A stretch of DNA of 64,000 nt, taken from positions 1-64,000 of the forward strand of contig JAFVIB010000018.1 in assembly GCA_017474235.1 (NCBI GenBank), written 5' to 3'. This document shows, in pieces, positions 53,582 to 63,324 of the stretch. The position numbers and the translations under genes are program-made. Under the pieces are notes generated by a model that saw only the letters and a program-made list of their open reading frames with translations, was not told the origin of the DNA and made no database searches. Source of the DNA: Alistipes sp. GTDB lineage: Bacteria; Bacteroidota; Bacteroidia; Bacteroidales; Rikenellaceae. Position 1 is the stretch's first letter; each line of letters starts with the position of its first letter.

Positions 53582-55818
53582 TACTCTGCTACTATATTAT
53601 ATTGACCCGCTGAAAGGGTAAGTATTGAGGCAGTTTTGCCATTACAACTTATAGATTTATAACCCTGTGGAACAGATACTTGAGCCGTACAATCTTGAGG
53701 AACGGTTAAAGTAATGTCAAGGCGATTTTCAGTGCGTTTTGCACTCATCGAAATATTACCATACACCGTCGGCACAACGCTCTCTACCCAATTCAAATTA
53801 CCCAAATTCGGAGATAGGGTAAAGCTCTTAAATTTAGGCTCTAAAGGTGCAATACCTGCGATATACTGAGAGAGGATAATAAGTCCGCCACCACTCCACG
53901 CGTGGTTGTATGTTCCATAGCCACTTCTATACTTCATTCCGCGTGCGCCGGTGTACTCCCAGCCCTCCCACAGAGTGCTATACTTTGCAGCCACCATCTC
54001 ACCAAATCTGCGCTCCATACGCTCCAAAGCATCCTCATAATAGCCCATCTTACACAGAGCCTCCAAAACATACTTCTCCATATAAGTACTTGACTGATAG
54101 TGCTTCTTGAAGAAGTTGCGCATAGCCTCATATCGCTCTTTAGGAACAAAACCTGCCAAAACAGCCATAGCCTGCACGCGATCATCCGGCTGATCTTTAT
54201 ACTCAGGTGTGCGATACTGCTGCAACTTTTCATTCCAATAACGCTTATTAAAAGCGTAGTTCATCATATCATAGCTCTGATTTATGCATATCGCATCGCT
54301 ATTATGCCCTGTAATCTGTGCCATCTCGGCAAAGCCCTTAAGAGCAAGGGCATACCAACACTGCTGCAACGCCTCTTGGTCGATATTAGTACCCCAATCG
54401 CCCCAAAGCCAGCCACCTTCACGGAACTCAACCAACTCTTGATTTGACGGATTCCAAACATCTATCAGATAACGCTTTACGCGGTCATAAACCGTTGCAA
54501 TAGTCTCAACATCGCCGGTCTGCATATAGTATGTATAGAAGCCATAATATCCAACTGAAGCCAACATCTGACACGGTAGCTCTCGCTTATACATACCCGG
54601 GATAGGTGCATATATCACGCCATCCTCACGCTGAAACATCATTAGTTCAAGTATAGCCTTTCGAGTAAGCTGGTGAGCTCTATGGTCAAAGACATAACCT
54701 GCTTGTCCAAGCTCTATAACCACATCGCCCCACCACTGCGCACGCTCTCGGTCGGGGCAATCCATATAGTTATCGCGCATATTGACATAGAGGGTACGGC
54801 GAGCCTTCTCCCACAACTTGTTACAGAACTCGCTGTCGCATTTGAAAGAGCCTACAAAATCAGAGTCATAGCCACTCTCACGATATTTCACTTCGACAAC
54901 CTCTACACCTTCAGGGACAATATATAGCACCTCGTGACCATTTGTCCAAATAGGTGTCTCATACTCCTGCTCGCCATCGCGAGTGATATACTCTGTGTAA
55001 TATGAGCGTGCAGCACCAATCCAATAGTCATCAGTACAAATCTTAATGCGCTCTCCGCTCTTGGAGCGCAACTTTATATATGGGGATACATGGGCATTGT
55101 ACGGCAGTTTGCAGACAAGTTCTCTGCCATTCCACTCTTGCGATTCGTAGTCACGAAGCTCATTCCAACGCCAAAATGGGATAGGTCGCTCTACAAACTC
55201 GCCCCAATCAGACTTCTCTCGCGATACAACCTCAGCCTCTAACCACTTATCGCTATCTATAGGCTGCGAGAAATCTAACGCTTTACGGGCATCATAACCA
55301 ACATTTGCACCGGCAAGACGGTACTTTCTCAAGCCCCCTAAATTATGCTCGTGCGGAGGCTGCCACATAGCGTCATATCGCTCTGCGCGCCACGAACTGT
55401 CACTTACGATATGGTCAAGAGCACTATTCAAATCAAAATATAGACCCGGGGTTGCCGATACTCTGTGGCTATACGAATTGCGACCATAATACTGCACCAA
55501 AACCACAACCTCATTACGACCAAATTTCAAATTTGGCACCTCCTGCAAAACATCACAATAGCTGTCAGTAGGGGTAGGACCGCGCTTCAAGCCACCCTCG
55601 CGCACAACCAACTCGCCATTAACCCAAAGCCAATACTTTGTATCTGCAGCGATTCTCAGTTCCGCACTCTTAGGAGTAAATAACACAAACTTCTTATGAA
55701 AACACTGCCACTCGCCATCGGCAATAGCCTCAGCCGTAGTGATAATCTCCGCCTGCTTTGTACAAGAGGAGAGAATAAGGGCTATAAAAAGCCACAGAAA
55801 AGCATACTTACGGTTCAT
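53581..55818 (-). CDS. GH78-like alpha-L-rhamnosidase lipoprotein
   Basis: A 745-residue lipoprotein (lipobox LSSC, Cys19). The N-terminal beta domains (AELRIAADTKYWLWVNGELV, about 53-72) match the jelly-roll part of bacterial rhamnosidases. The six-hairpin barrel has DCPDRERAQWWGDVVIE (about 349-365), which carries the general-acid Glu, and the later GGWLWGDWGTNID and LWEGWEYTGARGMKYRSG with the Glu of the base position. It would remove L-rhamnose or a related sugar from plant or microbial glycans. The substrate is inferred only from the family. Confidence 0.88.
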   Translation of the reverse strand: MNRKYAFLWLFIALILSSCTKQAEIITTAEAIADGEWQCFHKKFVLFTPKSAELRIAADTKYWLWVNGELVVREGGLKRGPTPTDSYCDVLQEVPNLKFGRNEVVVLVQYYGRNSYSHRVSATPGLYFDLNSALDHIVSDSSWRAERYDAMWQPPHEHNLGGLRKYRLAGANVGYDARKALDFSQPIDSDKWLEAEVVSREKSDWGEFVERPIPFWRWNELRDYESQEWNGRELVCKLPYNAHVSPYIKLRSKSGERIKICTDDYWIGAARSYYTEYITRDGEQEYETPIWTNGHEVLYIVPEGVEVVEVKYRESGYDSDFVGSFKCDSEFCNKLWEKARRTLYVNMRDNYMDCPDRERAQWWGDVVIELGQAGYVFDHRAHQLTRKAILELMMFQREDGVIYAPIPGMYKRELPCQMLASVGYYGFYTYYMQTGDVETIATVYDRVKRYLIDVWNPSNQELVEFREGGWLWGDWGTNIDQEALQQCWYALALKGFAEMAQITGHNSDAICINQSYDMMNYAFNKRYWNEKLQQYRTPEYKDQPDDRVQAMAVLAGFVPKERYEAMRNFFKKHYQSSTYMEKYVLEALCKMGYYEDALERMERRFGEMVAAKYSTLWEGWEYTGARGMKYRSGYGTYNHAWSGGGLIILSQYIAGIAPLEPKFKSFTLSPNLGNLNWVESVVPTVYGNISMSAKRTENRLDITLTVPQDCTAQVSVPQGYKSISCNGKTASILTLSAGQYNIVAE

Positions 55819-55886
55819 AATGTTATATTGTTTTTACAAAAATAGTAATTAATATTGATTATTTATTGCATTTCTGAAAATTTCAC

Positions 55887-55894
55887 TAATTTTG
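55887..55894 (+). promoter_or_regulatory. -7 box (TAATTTTG) of second small peptide gene
   Basis: Matches TAnnTTTG, with TTG at 55866-55868 near the -33 place, and lies 32 bp before the ATG at 55927. Confidence 0.55.
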
Positions 55895-55926
55895 TAAAAT
55901 AAATATACATACTAAAATATACCGTT

Positions 55927-56076
55927 ATGAAGAAAATTAACACCTATTCAGCTCCTGAGCTGATGTACTACAACGCCGTTGTAGAGCAAGGTTTCTCAAA
56001 TTCTATTGATCAGGTTTTTGAGGACCCTACAGAGAATTCACCTATTCAGTGGGAAACAGAATTAATAGAACTTTAA
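55927..56076 (+). CDS. Small peptide (49 aa), family S, member 2
   Basis: The product starts MKKINTYSAPELMYYNAVVE and goes on with QGFSNSIDQVFEDPTENSPI then QWETELIEL. It lines up with the 42-residue product at 33052 (Pro-x-Leu, Tyr, Val-Glu-x-Gly-Phe, Ser, Glu-Asp-Pro, Gln-Trp). Here it stands 11 bp before a fimbrillin-like lipoprotein gene and has its own TAnnTTTG box, so the two are probably one transcript. It has no signal peptide. The role is unknown. Confidence 0.72.
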   Translation: MKKINTYSAPELMYYNAVVEQGFSNSIDQVFEDPTENSPIQWETELIEL

Positions 56077-56087
56077 TATTCAAAACA

Positions 56088-57806
56088 ATGAGAAAGTATT
56101 TATATAGTTTCATAGCACTCGGAGCTTTATTGTGTACCTCTTGCTCTAAAGAGATGCAGGAGGAGGCTATATCACAGACCCGCGAAATCCCACAGAGTAT
56201 TGCTATTGCTTTCGAGGCAGATACCCGTTTACACCTTGAGAATGGAAAAACAGCCCCTGCCGTAGGTGATTTATTCTATGTTTTCAACAAGATAAATCAC
56301 TGCGATACATATGTCTATAAAGGCAATACCAACAACGAGGGCAAGTATATTATTGAATTACAAACTTCAACATACTATTCTCAACATACAGCTACAGACA
56401 AAGTCATTGTTGCATTCTGTCCCGATGGTACGCCTACAATGAGTGTTAACAACGGTACTGTTGAGTCTATTAAAATGATATCGAGAAGTACACAGATGTA
56501 TCTAAAAGATAGTTACTCGGACTCTTCTGCACCTTTAATCTCTGTTAGCGACGATTTAGGCTCCATAAAGATTAAGAACATCTGCGGTTGGATAAAACTA
56601 TCTATAACCGGCAATGGAGAGACTATCAAGAAGATTGAATTGACCGGCAAGAATAACGAAGAGTTAGCAACCAGCAGTATGGTCAATTCTGCCGCTACCG
56701 TATCCATCCCTGATTTGAACATAACAAGTGTCGGTTATGCATTTTCAAAGCTAACCATGACTTTTAATAACAGCGACGAGGAGGATAATTGGAATAGCGC
56801 AACTCTTAGCTCTACACCTACAGAACTCTATTTTACCGTATTACCTGTTGAGTTTACAAATGGTTTTAATGTAAAAATCACTTGTACAGACGGTACTGTA
56901 ATGACCAAATCGACAACCAAAAAGGTTAAGATTGGTCGTAATGAGATACAGCCAATGGAGACTTTTGCATACGCCGGAGAGCCTATACAGTTGAATATCA
57001 GTGACCTTAACTCCCCTGTATTTAGAGATTTGACATACTCAGAGGGATATGCAAATACATTTGAGGTTAAGGTTGCCAACAACAAGTATCAGAATGGTTT
57101 CTTTATCTTCTACAATCCTGATTATCAGCCATCAGGAGCGGGCGATGCAGGCACGCTCAATGGCGAGTATGAGATTGTAACTGATGAAATTGGTACAAAA
57201 ACATACACTGCAAAGACCTTTATTGCAGACCCTTCTCGCAGCTGCATCCCTTACGATGGCGATTTGTACTACTTCAAGAGCGGAAAGGTTACCGTAAGCG
57301 GTAATAATGCAAGCACTACAATCGCATTTGATGCAATTGTAACCAATAGCGAGGGTGGCGAGCTACCTCTGAAGAGCCAGTGTACACTTACAGAGATGGG
57401 TTATACAACTATTGACTATAATGGCGCGTTAACTTATACCAGCTTTATATATCAGGCATCCGGAGGTTACTTTACAATGCAATCTACATCTGGTCAGAAT
57501 ACAATGACAATTGAGCTCAAAACAACTGCTACAACAGCTAATGAGATTGCCGGCAAGACCTTTACTGATAAAGGTTTGACAGAGTATATCGGAGAGGGTT
57601 CTTCTTTAAGAATGGGCGATATTACTTCATACGACAAACTTGTTGGTTCTCTTACTATTACAAGATCAGGTCTTAGATATGCTATAACAACAAAGGATCT
57701 GAAGTTTGTTGATGGTGCAGGAAATATCTACCAAATTACTGATGGAAGTTATGATTTAACATCTTTCGATCCGGGCAAGATAAGTACCGGTGGTGGTATT
57801 TGGTAA
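56088..57806 (+). CDS. Fimbrillin-like surface lipoprotein
   Basis: A 572-residue lipoprotein (lipobox CTSC, Cys19). Residues 35-310 have the pattern of Bacteroidales fimbrillin-type proteins (FimA/Mfa-like): FEADTRLHLENGKTAPAVGD near 40, a Ser/Thr-rich beta region, GWIKLSITGNGETIKKIELT near 180 and LYFTVLPVEFTNGFNVKI near 260. The last 250 residues are another beta-rich part with no family I can name, ending GKISTGGGIW. It is probably a cell-surface adhesin or glycan-binding protein. I start at ATG 56088; the upstream GTG lies inside the small peptide gene. A strong terminator follows. Confidence 0.75.
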   Translation: MRKYLYSFIALGALLCTSCSKEMQEEAISQTREIPQSIAIAFEADTRLHLENGKTAPAVGDLFYVFNKINHCDTYVYKGNTNNEGKYIIELQTSTYYSQHTATDKVIVAFCPDGTPTMSVNNGTVESIKMISRSTQMYLKDSYSDSSAPLISVSDDLGSIKIKNICGWIKLSITGNGETIKKIELTGKNNEELATSSMVNSAATVSIPDLNITSVGYAFSKLTMTFNNSDEEDNWNSATLSSTPTELYFTVLPVEFTNGFNVKITCTDGTVMTKSTTKKVKIGRNEIQPMETFAYAGEPIQLNISDLNSPVFRDLTYSEGYANTFEVKVANNKYQNGFFIFYNPDYQPSGAGDAGTLNGEYEIVTDEIGTKTYTAKTFIADPSRSCIPYDGDLYYFKSGKVTVSGNNASTTIAFDAIVTNSEGGELPLKSQCTLTEMGYTTIDYNGALTYTSFIYQASGGYFTMQSTSGQNTMTIELKTTATTANEIAGKTFTDKGLTEYIGEGSSLRMGDITSYDKLVGSLTITRSGLRYAITTKDLKFVDGAGNIYQITDGSYDLTSFDPGKISTGGGIW

Positions 57807-57823
57807 TCATTATCAAACAACAA

Positions 57824-57862
57824 AAAAATATGGTGTATGCGAAGAACATACACCATATTTTT
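57824..57862. terminator. Bidirectional terminator
   Basis: AAAAATATGGTGTATG pairs perfectly with CATACACCATATTTTT (16 bp) between two convergent genes. Confidence 0.95.
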
Positions 57863-57876
57863 TGTTTCTCTCCGAA

Positions 57877-59544
57877 CTACTCGACCGGAAAAGCAGCGGG
57901 GCGCACGAGCGTCTGTGTATAGCTCTCTCCATCCGGCGTTGTAAGGGTAATTACAACCGGAGAGTCAGCAGAGGTAGTCTTTGCACGGAACATAGCAGCT
58001 GAGATTGCCAGGCGGTTATTCTTTGCGCTCTCAACCTTTGTATCGAAGATTGTCGGCTTTGCATAGACAACCTTTGCAGCAAGCGGGTCAGAGTCTGGAA
58101 CCTTCTCTACATTCAATTCCACACCATTTTCTGAAATCATCAGTGTTGAGCCGCTCTCCCAACTCCAGCAATTGACATAAACATAGTCCTTATAGCAAGG
58201 CTCTGCATAGTTAATCTGCTTACTCTGAAGGTTGCACAGATACTGAAGAGCCTCACTTGCAGCATAGACCTTAGCCACCTCATTCATATCGTAGGCACGG
58301 AATGGATACTCCGAGCCACCAACTGCGCTATACCAACGCTTTGTGAACTTATCGCCCGCAAAGGTGCAGAGATAGAAACCTGCATCACCGCCATCCTCGC
58401 CTATATTAAGACCGCAAATATTAGGGGTATTCCACAGTTCGCCACCTACAGATGTAACATTATACTCAACAATATTCGGATACTGAGGGTGTACAAACGA
58501 CATTGTGCGATGAGAGTGACCCGAGAATACCTTTACAGAGTCAAAATCTTTAAGCAGCTCAACAAGCAGTTCGCTCTTGCCTTCAACAAAGCTGTAAACC
58601 TGCTCGCCATCGCCATTATATGTAAACAGCGGAGCGTGCATACATACTACAACAGGGGTACTCTTATCTACTGCCGCTAAATCCTTTGCAAGCCAAGCGA
58701 GCTGAGAATCATCAACATAGAGGTCATAATTACGGCTTCCGACAACACCCTTTGCATTTTTCTGACCCTCTTTGACCTCATTCTTATAGACAATATTATC
58801 AAGCATCACAAAGTGAACACCGCCCTTATTTACAGAGTAGAATGTAGGACCAAAGGTGTTGCAGAAACGCTGGACAGCTTTACTGTTAGGATTATCATTT
58901 GACGGCACAGATGGGTCGTAGTCGTGATTTCCGTGTACGCAGTAGAACGGCACAGGGAAGTTGTGACCAATAAGGTGCGCAGGAACGCTCTCTATATCCA
59001 TACCAGTTGCATACCAAAAGCGATCCCAAGTAATATCGCCAAGATTTACAGAGAGTGTATAGCCCTCAGCCTCTGATGCTGCACGCTCGATAGCCGGCAT
59101 TATAAGCTCCTTGAAGTGCTTAAAATCGTTACGCTTAGGGTCATTACAGAAGTGTGTATCGGAGAACATTATTACCGACAGAGTGCTGTCATCCACCTTT
59201 TTAAGCTTAAAATCGTGACGCTCAAGCTCTGTTGCAGGGGCTATTGTCCTTGCCCAATAGGCTTGACGCACATCATCTATAGCCACAGGCTCGTAACTAG
59301 ATGGGGTAGTGATATAGACCATTCCATAAGGCTTTGTAGAGGCTATATTATACACTCCATTCTCATCTGTCAGAACAATCTGCTCGCCATCTGTCACAGC
59401 AACACCCGCAACAGCTCTACAGCCGCACTTTACAACACCCGTAAGGGTTGTACCCTCCGGAGATACGATAGTTTGCTCTTTACACGAGGTTGCGCAGACA
59501 ATAATGGCAACCAAAGCGAGGGTTTGAATTAGTAGTCGTCTCAT
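57877..59544 (-). CDS. Calcineurin-like phosphoesterase lipoprotein
   Basis: A 555-residue lipoprotein (lipobox ATSC, Cys21). An N-terminal beta domain (TLTGVVKCGCRAVAGVAVTD, about 34-53) is a carboxypeptidase-regulatory-like fold. The metallophosphatase domain shows MFSDTHFCND (about 131-140), NLGDITWDR, VHGNHDYDP, VVCMHAPLF and FSGHSHRT, the five metal motifs in order. A C-terminal beta domain as found in Bacteroidota phosphoesterases follows. The substrate is unknown; release of phosphate from surface or periplasmic compounds is likely. Its ATG shares a base with the stop of the M20 peptidase. Confidence 0.9.
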   Translation of the reverse strand: MRRLLIQTLALVAIIVCATSCKEQTIVSPEGTTLTGVVKCGCRAVAGVAVTDGEQIVLTDENGVYNIASTKPYGMVYITTPSSYEPVAIDDVRQAYWARTIAPATELERHDFKLKKVDDSTLSVIMFSDTHFCNDPKRNDFKHFKELIMPAIERAASEAEGYTLSVNLGDITWDRFWYATGMDIESVPAHLIGHNFPVPFYCVHGNHDYDPSVPSNDNPNSKAVQRFCNTFGPTFYSVNKGGVHFVMLDNIVYKNEVKEGQKNAKGVVGSRNYDLYVDDSQLAWLAKDLAAVDKSTPVVVCMHAPLFTYNGDGEQVYSFVEGKSELLVELLKDFDSVKVFSGHSHRTMSFVHPQYPNIVEYNVTSVGGELWNTPNICGLNIGEDGGDAGFYLCTFAGDKFTKRWYSAVGGSEYPFRAYDMNEVAKVYAASEALQYLCNLQSKQINYAEPCYKDYVYVNCWSWESGSTLMISENGVELNVEKVPDSDPLAAKVVYAKPTIFDTKVESAKNNRLAISAAMFRAKTTSADSPVVITLTTPDGESYTQTLVRPAAFPVE

Positions 59545-60902
59545 TATGCAAAGTATTTATAGAATAAAGGTATAGACTTAAGACCCAAATCAAATTGGTC
59601 AAGACCGTAACTCTCATTAGGGGAGTGGATAGCATCCTTTGACAGACCAAATCCCATAAGTATCGACTTAATGCCCAAAACCTGCTCAAAACAGCTGATA
59701 ACACCTATCGAGCCACCCGAATATACAGGTACAGGTCGCTTACCGAACACCTCGGCAATAGCCTTCTCGGCAGCCTTATATGCCGCCATATCGGTTGGAG
59801 AGACATACGGCACACCTCCGTGCATAGGACGCACATCAACCTTAACACCCTTTGGTGCAAGGGTCTTGAAGTGGTCTTTGAAGAGCTTTGTAATCTTATC
59901 CGGAGTCTGATATGGCACAAGACGCATAGTAATCTTTGCACTTGCTACTGCCGGAATAATAGTCTTACTTCCCTCGCCTGTATAGCCGCTCCACATACCG
60001 TTAATCTCAAAGGTAGGGCGGACACCAACCCTCTCAAGAGTTGTATAACCCTCCTCGCCGGCTACTGCACCCACGCCAATAGATGCCTTATACTTACGAG
60101 TGCAGAATGGTACGCGATTAAGAGCCTTACGCTCAGATGCGCTCAACTCGCGCACATCGTCATAAAAGCCCGGAATATTGATATGACCATCCTCGCCAAC
60201 AATCTGTGAGAGCATCTTTGACAACACCATAGCAGGATTATGCACAGCACCACCATAGATACCCGAGTGCAGGTCTGCTGCACCATTTGATACCGACACC
60301 TCCACGCCCGCAAGACCTCGCAGACCGCAAGTAATAGATGGAGTATCAAGTCCGAGCATAGATGTATCAGAGACAAGAATTACATCTGCCTTAAGCATCT
60401 TCTTATTGGCTGCACAGAACTTACTAATCTGTGTAGAGCCACTCTCCTCCTCGCCCTCAAGCAGGAATTTGACATTACAAGGCAGACTATCTGTGGCACA
60501 CATAGCCTCAAAAGCCTTGATGTGCATAAACGACTGACCTTTATCGTCATCAGCACCGCGACCATATATTCTACCATCCTTAATCACAGGCTCAAAAGGC
60601 TCTGTTGTCCACTCGTTAAGTGGTTCAGGAGGCATAACATCGTAGTGACCATATACCATCACTGTCTTTGCCTTTGGAGAGATAATCTTCTCGCCATAGA
60701 CAATCGGCGCGCCCTCGGTAGCAATCACTTCGGCACTATCAGCACCTGCCTTTACAAGCGCAGCAGCAAGATGCTCCGCACAACGCTGACGAGCCTCGGC
60801 ATACTCTGTCACCGCACTTATAGACGGAATACGAAGAAGCTCAAACAGCTCCTCCAAAAAACGCTCTTTATTGGCGTCAATATACTCTCTTACCTTATCC
60901 AT
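59544..60902 (-). CDS. M20-family dipeptidase
   Basis: A 452-residue zinc peptidase of the M20 (carnosinase/CNDP-like) class. Metal-binding motifs are VYGHYDVMP (about 81-89), GRGADDDKGQ, FLLEGEEESGS (catalytic Glu-Glu) and VSDTSM; the last His lies near KDAIHSPNESYG. The lid domain sits at about 200-360. It has no signal peptide and so would split dipeptides in the cytoplasm. I use ATG 60902 (MDKVREYID); the long upstream frame overlaps glmM. It is the middle gene of the operon glmM-M20-phosphoesterase, with a 10-bp gap from glmM. Confidence 0.94.
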   Translation of the reverse strand: MDKVREYIDANKERFLEELFELLRIPSISAVTEYAEARQRCAEHLAAALVKAGADSAEVIATEGAPIVYGEKIISPKAKTVMVYGHYDVMPPEPLNEWTTEPFEPVIKDGRIYGRGADDDKGQSFMHIKAFEAMCATDSLPCNVKFLLEGEEESGSTQISKFCAANKKMLKADVILVSDTSMLGLDTPSITCGLRGLAGVEVSVSNGAADLHSGIYGGAVHNPAMVLSKMLSQIVGEDGHINIPGFYDDVRELSASERKALNRVPFCTRKYKASIGVGAVAGEEGYTTLERVGVRPTFEINGMWSGYTGEGSKTIIPAVASAKITMRLVPYQTPDKITKLFKDHFKTLAPKGVKVDVRPMHGGVPYVSPTDMAAYKAAEKAIAEVFGKRPVPVYSGGSIGVISCFEQVLGIKSILMGFGLSKDAIHSPNESYGLDQFDLGLKSIPLFYKYFA

Positions 60903-60912
60903 AGTTCTCTTT

Positions 60913-62301
60913 TTATAGGTTACAAATTTCACTAATTTCCGCAATAAAACGCTCAGCAAGAGCATCTGCCTCTGCCGGCGATTTTGCCTCTGTATAGATA
61001 CGAATAATAGGCTCGGTATTTGACTTGCGAAGGTGTACCCAACTCTCAGCAAAGTCGATTTTTACACCGTCTATATCATTCACATTTTCAGAAGCATAAC
61101 GAGCCTTCATCTCAAGCAATACTTTATCTACATCAATAGCCGGTGTTAGCTCTATTTTATTCTTCGATGCAAAGTATGCAGGATACGATGCACGAAGGGC
61201 TGTCATCGTCATATTTTTCTGCGCAAAATAGGTAAGGAACAGTGCTGTTCCGACAAGTGCATCACGACCATAGTGAAGCTCCGGATAGATAACTCCGCCA
61301 TTGCCCTCGCCACCGATAATTGCACCGGTCTGCTTCATCATTGCCACAACATTCACCTCACCAACTGCCGAAGCAGAGTAGTTGCCGCCGTGAGCCTCTG
61401 TAACATCGCGCAATGCTCGTGAAGAGCTGAGGTTTGAAACGGTATTTCCAACCTGCTTTGAGAGGATATAATCAGCAACAGCGACAAGCGTATATTCCTC
61501 GACAAACATCGTTCCATCCTCGTTTACAAATGCCAAACGATCGACATCCGGATCGACAACAATACCTAAATCAGCACCCTCGCGCACAATGACCTCCGAA
61601 ATCTCTGTCAAATTCTGAGGCAGTGGCTCAGGATTGTGTGCAAAGTGACCTGTCGGTTCACAATTAAGCTCCACAACCTCACAACCCAACTCGCGCAACA
61701 ACTTCGGCATAACAACACCACCCACAGAGTTTACGGCATCAACTACAACCTTGAACTTACGAGCGCGCACAGCCGCCACATCTACAAGCGGAAGTGCAAG
61801 CACCTGTGCGATATGTGTATCATTGAAATCTTCTCTTGAGATAACCTTTCCAAGATAGTCAACATCAGGGAATTGATAGCTATCATCTTCTGCCAATGCA
61901 AGCACTCGCTTACCCTCGGCATCGTTCAGAAATTCACCCTTTTCATTGAGCAGTTTAAGTGCGTTCCACTGCTTCGGATTGTGAGAGGCTGTGATTATAA
62001 TTCCGCCATCTGCCTTATAGGTTATCACCGCCATCTCGGTACCCGGGGTGGTACACAGACCGACATTGATAACATCAACTCCACAACCGAGCAGAGTACC
62101 CTCGATAATATCATTTACCATTTCGCCCGAAATACGAGCATCTCGACCCACTACGATACGCAATCTTTTGCCCTCATTTTTCTCACTCATAAAGCGAGCA
62201 TAGGCTGTTGTAAACTTAACGATGTCGATAGGGGTAAGGTTGTTGCCGGGCTGCGAACCGATAGTTCCGCGAATACCCGAAATAGACTTAATCAGTGTCA
62301 T
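60913..62301 (-). CDS. glmM: Phosphoglucosamine mutase
   Basis: The 462-residue enzyme turns glucosamine-6-phosphate into glucosamine-1-phosphate for peptidoglycan and lipopolysaccharide. It begins MTLIKSISGIRGTIG. The active-site Ser lies in GIIITASHNPKQWNALK (about 94-110), the metal loop is DPDVDRLAFVNEDG (about 237-250), the sugar loop GGEGNGGVIYPELHYGRDA (about 324-342) and the phosphate site RKSNTEPIIRIYTEA (about 431-445). ATG 62301 fits the family start; an earlier frame overlaps the divergent gene's coding region. A phosphomannomutase is the main alternative. Confidence 0.93.
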   Translation of the reverse strand: MTLIKSISGIRGTIGSQPGNNLTPIDIVKFTTAYARFMSEKNEGKRLRIVVGRDARISGEMVNDIIEGTLLGCGVDVINVGLCTTPGTEMAVITYKADGGIIITASHNPKQWNALKLLNEKGEFLNDAEGKRVLALAEDDSYQFPDVDYLGKVISREDFNDTHIAQVLALPLVDVAAVRARKFKVVVDAVNSVGGVVMPKLLRELGCEVVELNCEPTGHFAHNPEPLPQNLTEISEVIVREGADLGIVVDPDVDRLAFVNEDGTMFVEEYTLVAVADYILSKQVGNTVSNLSSSRALRDVTEAHGGNYSASAVGEVNVVAMMKQTGAIIGGEGNGGVIYPELHYGRDALVGTALFLTYFAQKNMTMTALRASYPAYFASKNKIELTPAIDVDKVLLEMKARYASENVNDIDGVKIDFAESWVHLRKSNTEPIIRIYTEAKSPAEADALAERFIAEISEICNL

Positions 62302-62407
62302 TTTTTTATTTTTAATAAAAAAGTTTTGCAAAATTTTTGAAATACGATGTAAATATATTACTTTTATGCCAATTATCCAACAATAAACGAACATAAATAG
62401 GACAATT

Positions 62408-63292
62408 ATGACTGAAAAGAGAACCATACCGGCTTCAGAACTCATTATCAATGAGGATGGTACAATATTCCACCTGCACCTTCTTCCGGAGCAGATTGCC
62501 GATATTGTTATGCTTGTCGGCGACCCTGGTCGTGTTGCGATGGTGTCATCTTTCTTTGACAGCATCGAGTGCGAGGTGTCAAATCGTGAATTTAAGACCG
62601 TAACCGGTACTTACAAGGGTAAGCGTATGACTGTACTCTCTACCGGTATCGGCATCGGAAATATAGACATTTGCGTCACAGAGTTGGACGCATTGGCAAA
62701 TATCGACTTTACCACTCGTCAGGTTAAGGATACCTTCCGCCAGCTGACACTCGTGCGTCTCGGCACATCGGGTGCTTTGCAGCCAGATATTAAGGTTGGC
62801 GAGGCTGTATTCTCACGCACATCGGTCGGTTTTGATGGTCTTTTGAACTACTATGCCGGCAGAAACGATGTCTGCGACCTTGACATTGAGCGTGCATTTA
62901 TTGAGCATACCGGTTGGAACGAGCTATTGCCAAAGCCATACTTTATTGATGCAGACCCATCGCTTGCAGGGTTGTTTAGCGATATTACCCGCGAGGGCAT
63001 CACTATTGCCTCCCCGGGTTTCTATGCGCCGCAGGGTCGTTGGGTAAGACTTCAGCCTCAGGATTTGAAGCTCAATGAGAAGATTGAGTCTTTCGACTTT
63101 GGTGGTCGTAAGATTACCAACTTCGAGATGGAGAGTTCTGCTCTTGCCGGTCTTGCAGCCCTTATGGGTCACAAGGCTGCAACCATCTGTACAATCATTG
63201 CGCAGCGTATCGCCCTTGATGCCTGCACAGACTACAAGCCATTTGTGCGACAGATGATTGCCAACGCACTTGACAAGTTAGCAACACTTTAG
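62408..63292 (+). CDS. Nucleoside phosphorylase (uridine phosphorylase-like)
   Basis: 294 residues of the PNP/UDP family, cutting nucleosides with phosphate to a free base and ribose-1-phosphate. Motifs are VMLVGDPGRVAMVSSFFD (about 35-52, phosphate loop), STGIGIGNIDICVTEL (about 79-94), LVRLGTSGALQPDIKVGEAV (about 119-138) and KITNFEMESSALAGLAALMG (about 236-255, sugar site). Uridine is the likely substrate from the general form, though this is not certain. It is divergent from glmM, with 106 bp between the starts, and is followed 32 bp later by dnaN. Confidence 0.9.
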   Translation: MTEKRTIPASELIINEDGTIFHLHLLPEQIADIVMLVGDPGRVAMVSSFFDSIECEVSNREFKTVTGTYKGKRMTVLSTGIGIGNIDICVTELDALANIDFTTRQVKDTFRQLTLVRLGTSGALQPDIKVGEAVFSRTSVGFDGLLNYYAGRNDVCDLDIERAFIEHTGWNELLPKPYFIDADPSLAGLFSDITREGITIASPGFYAPQGRWVRLQPQDLKLNEKIESFDFGGRKITNFEMESSALAGLAALMGHKAATICTIIAQRIALDACTDYKPFVRQMIANALDKLATL

Positions 63293-63324
63293 ACAATAAT
63301 ACAAACAAATAAAACAACAGAAAG

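Noticed and set aside
62302-62565. N-terminal extension of GlmM by 88 codons
   Set aside because: It would run through the divergent promoter and into the opposite gene; the family starts at MTLIKSISG.
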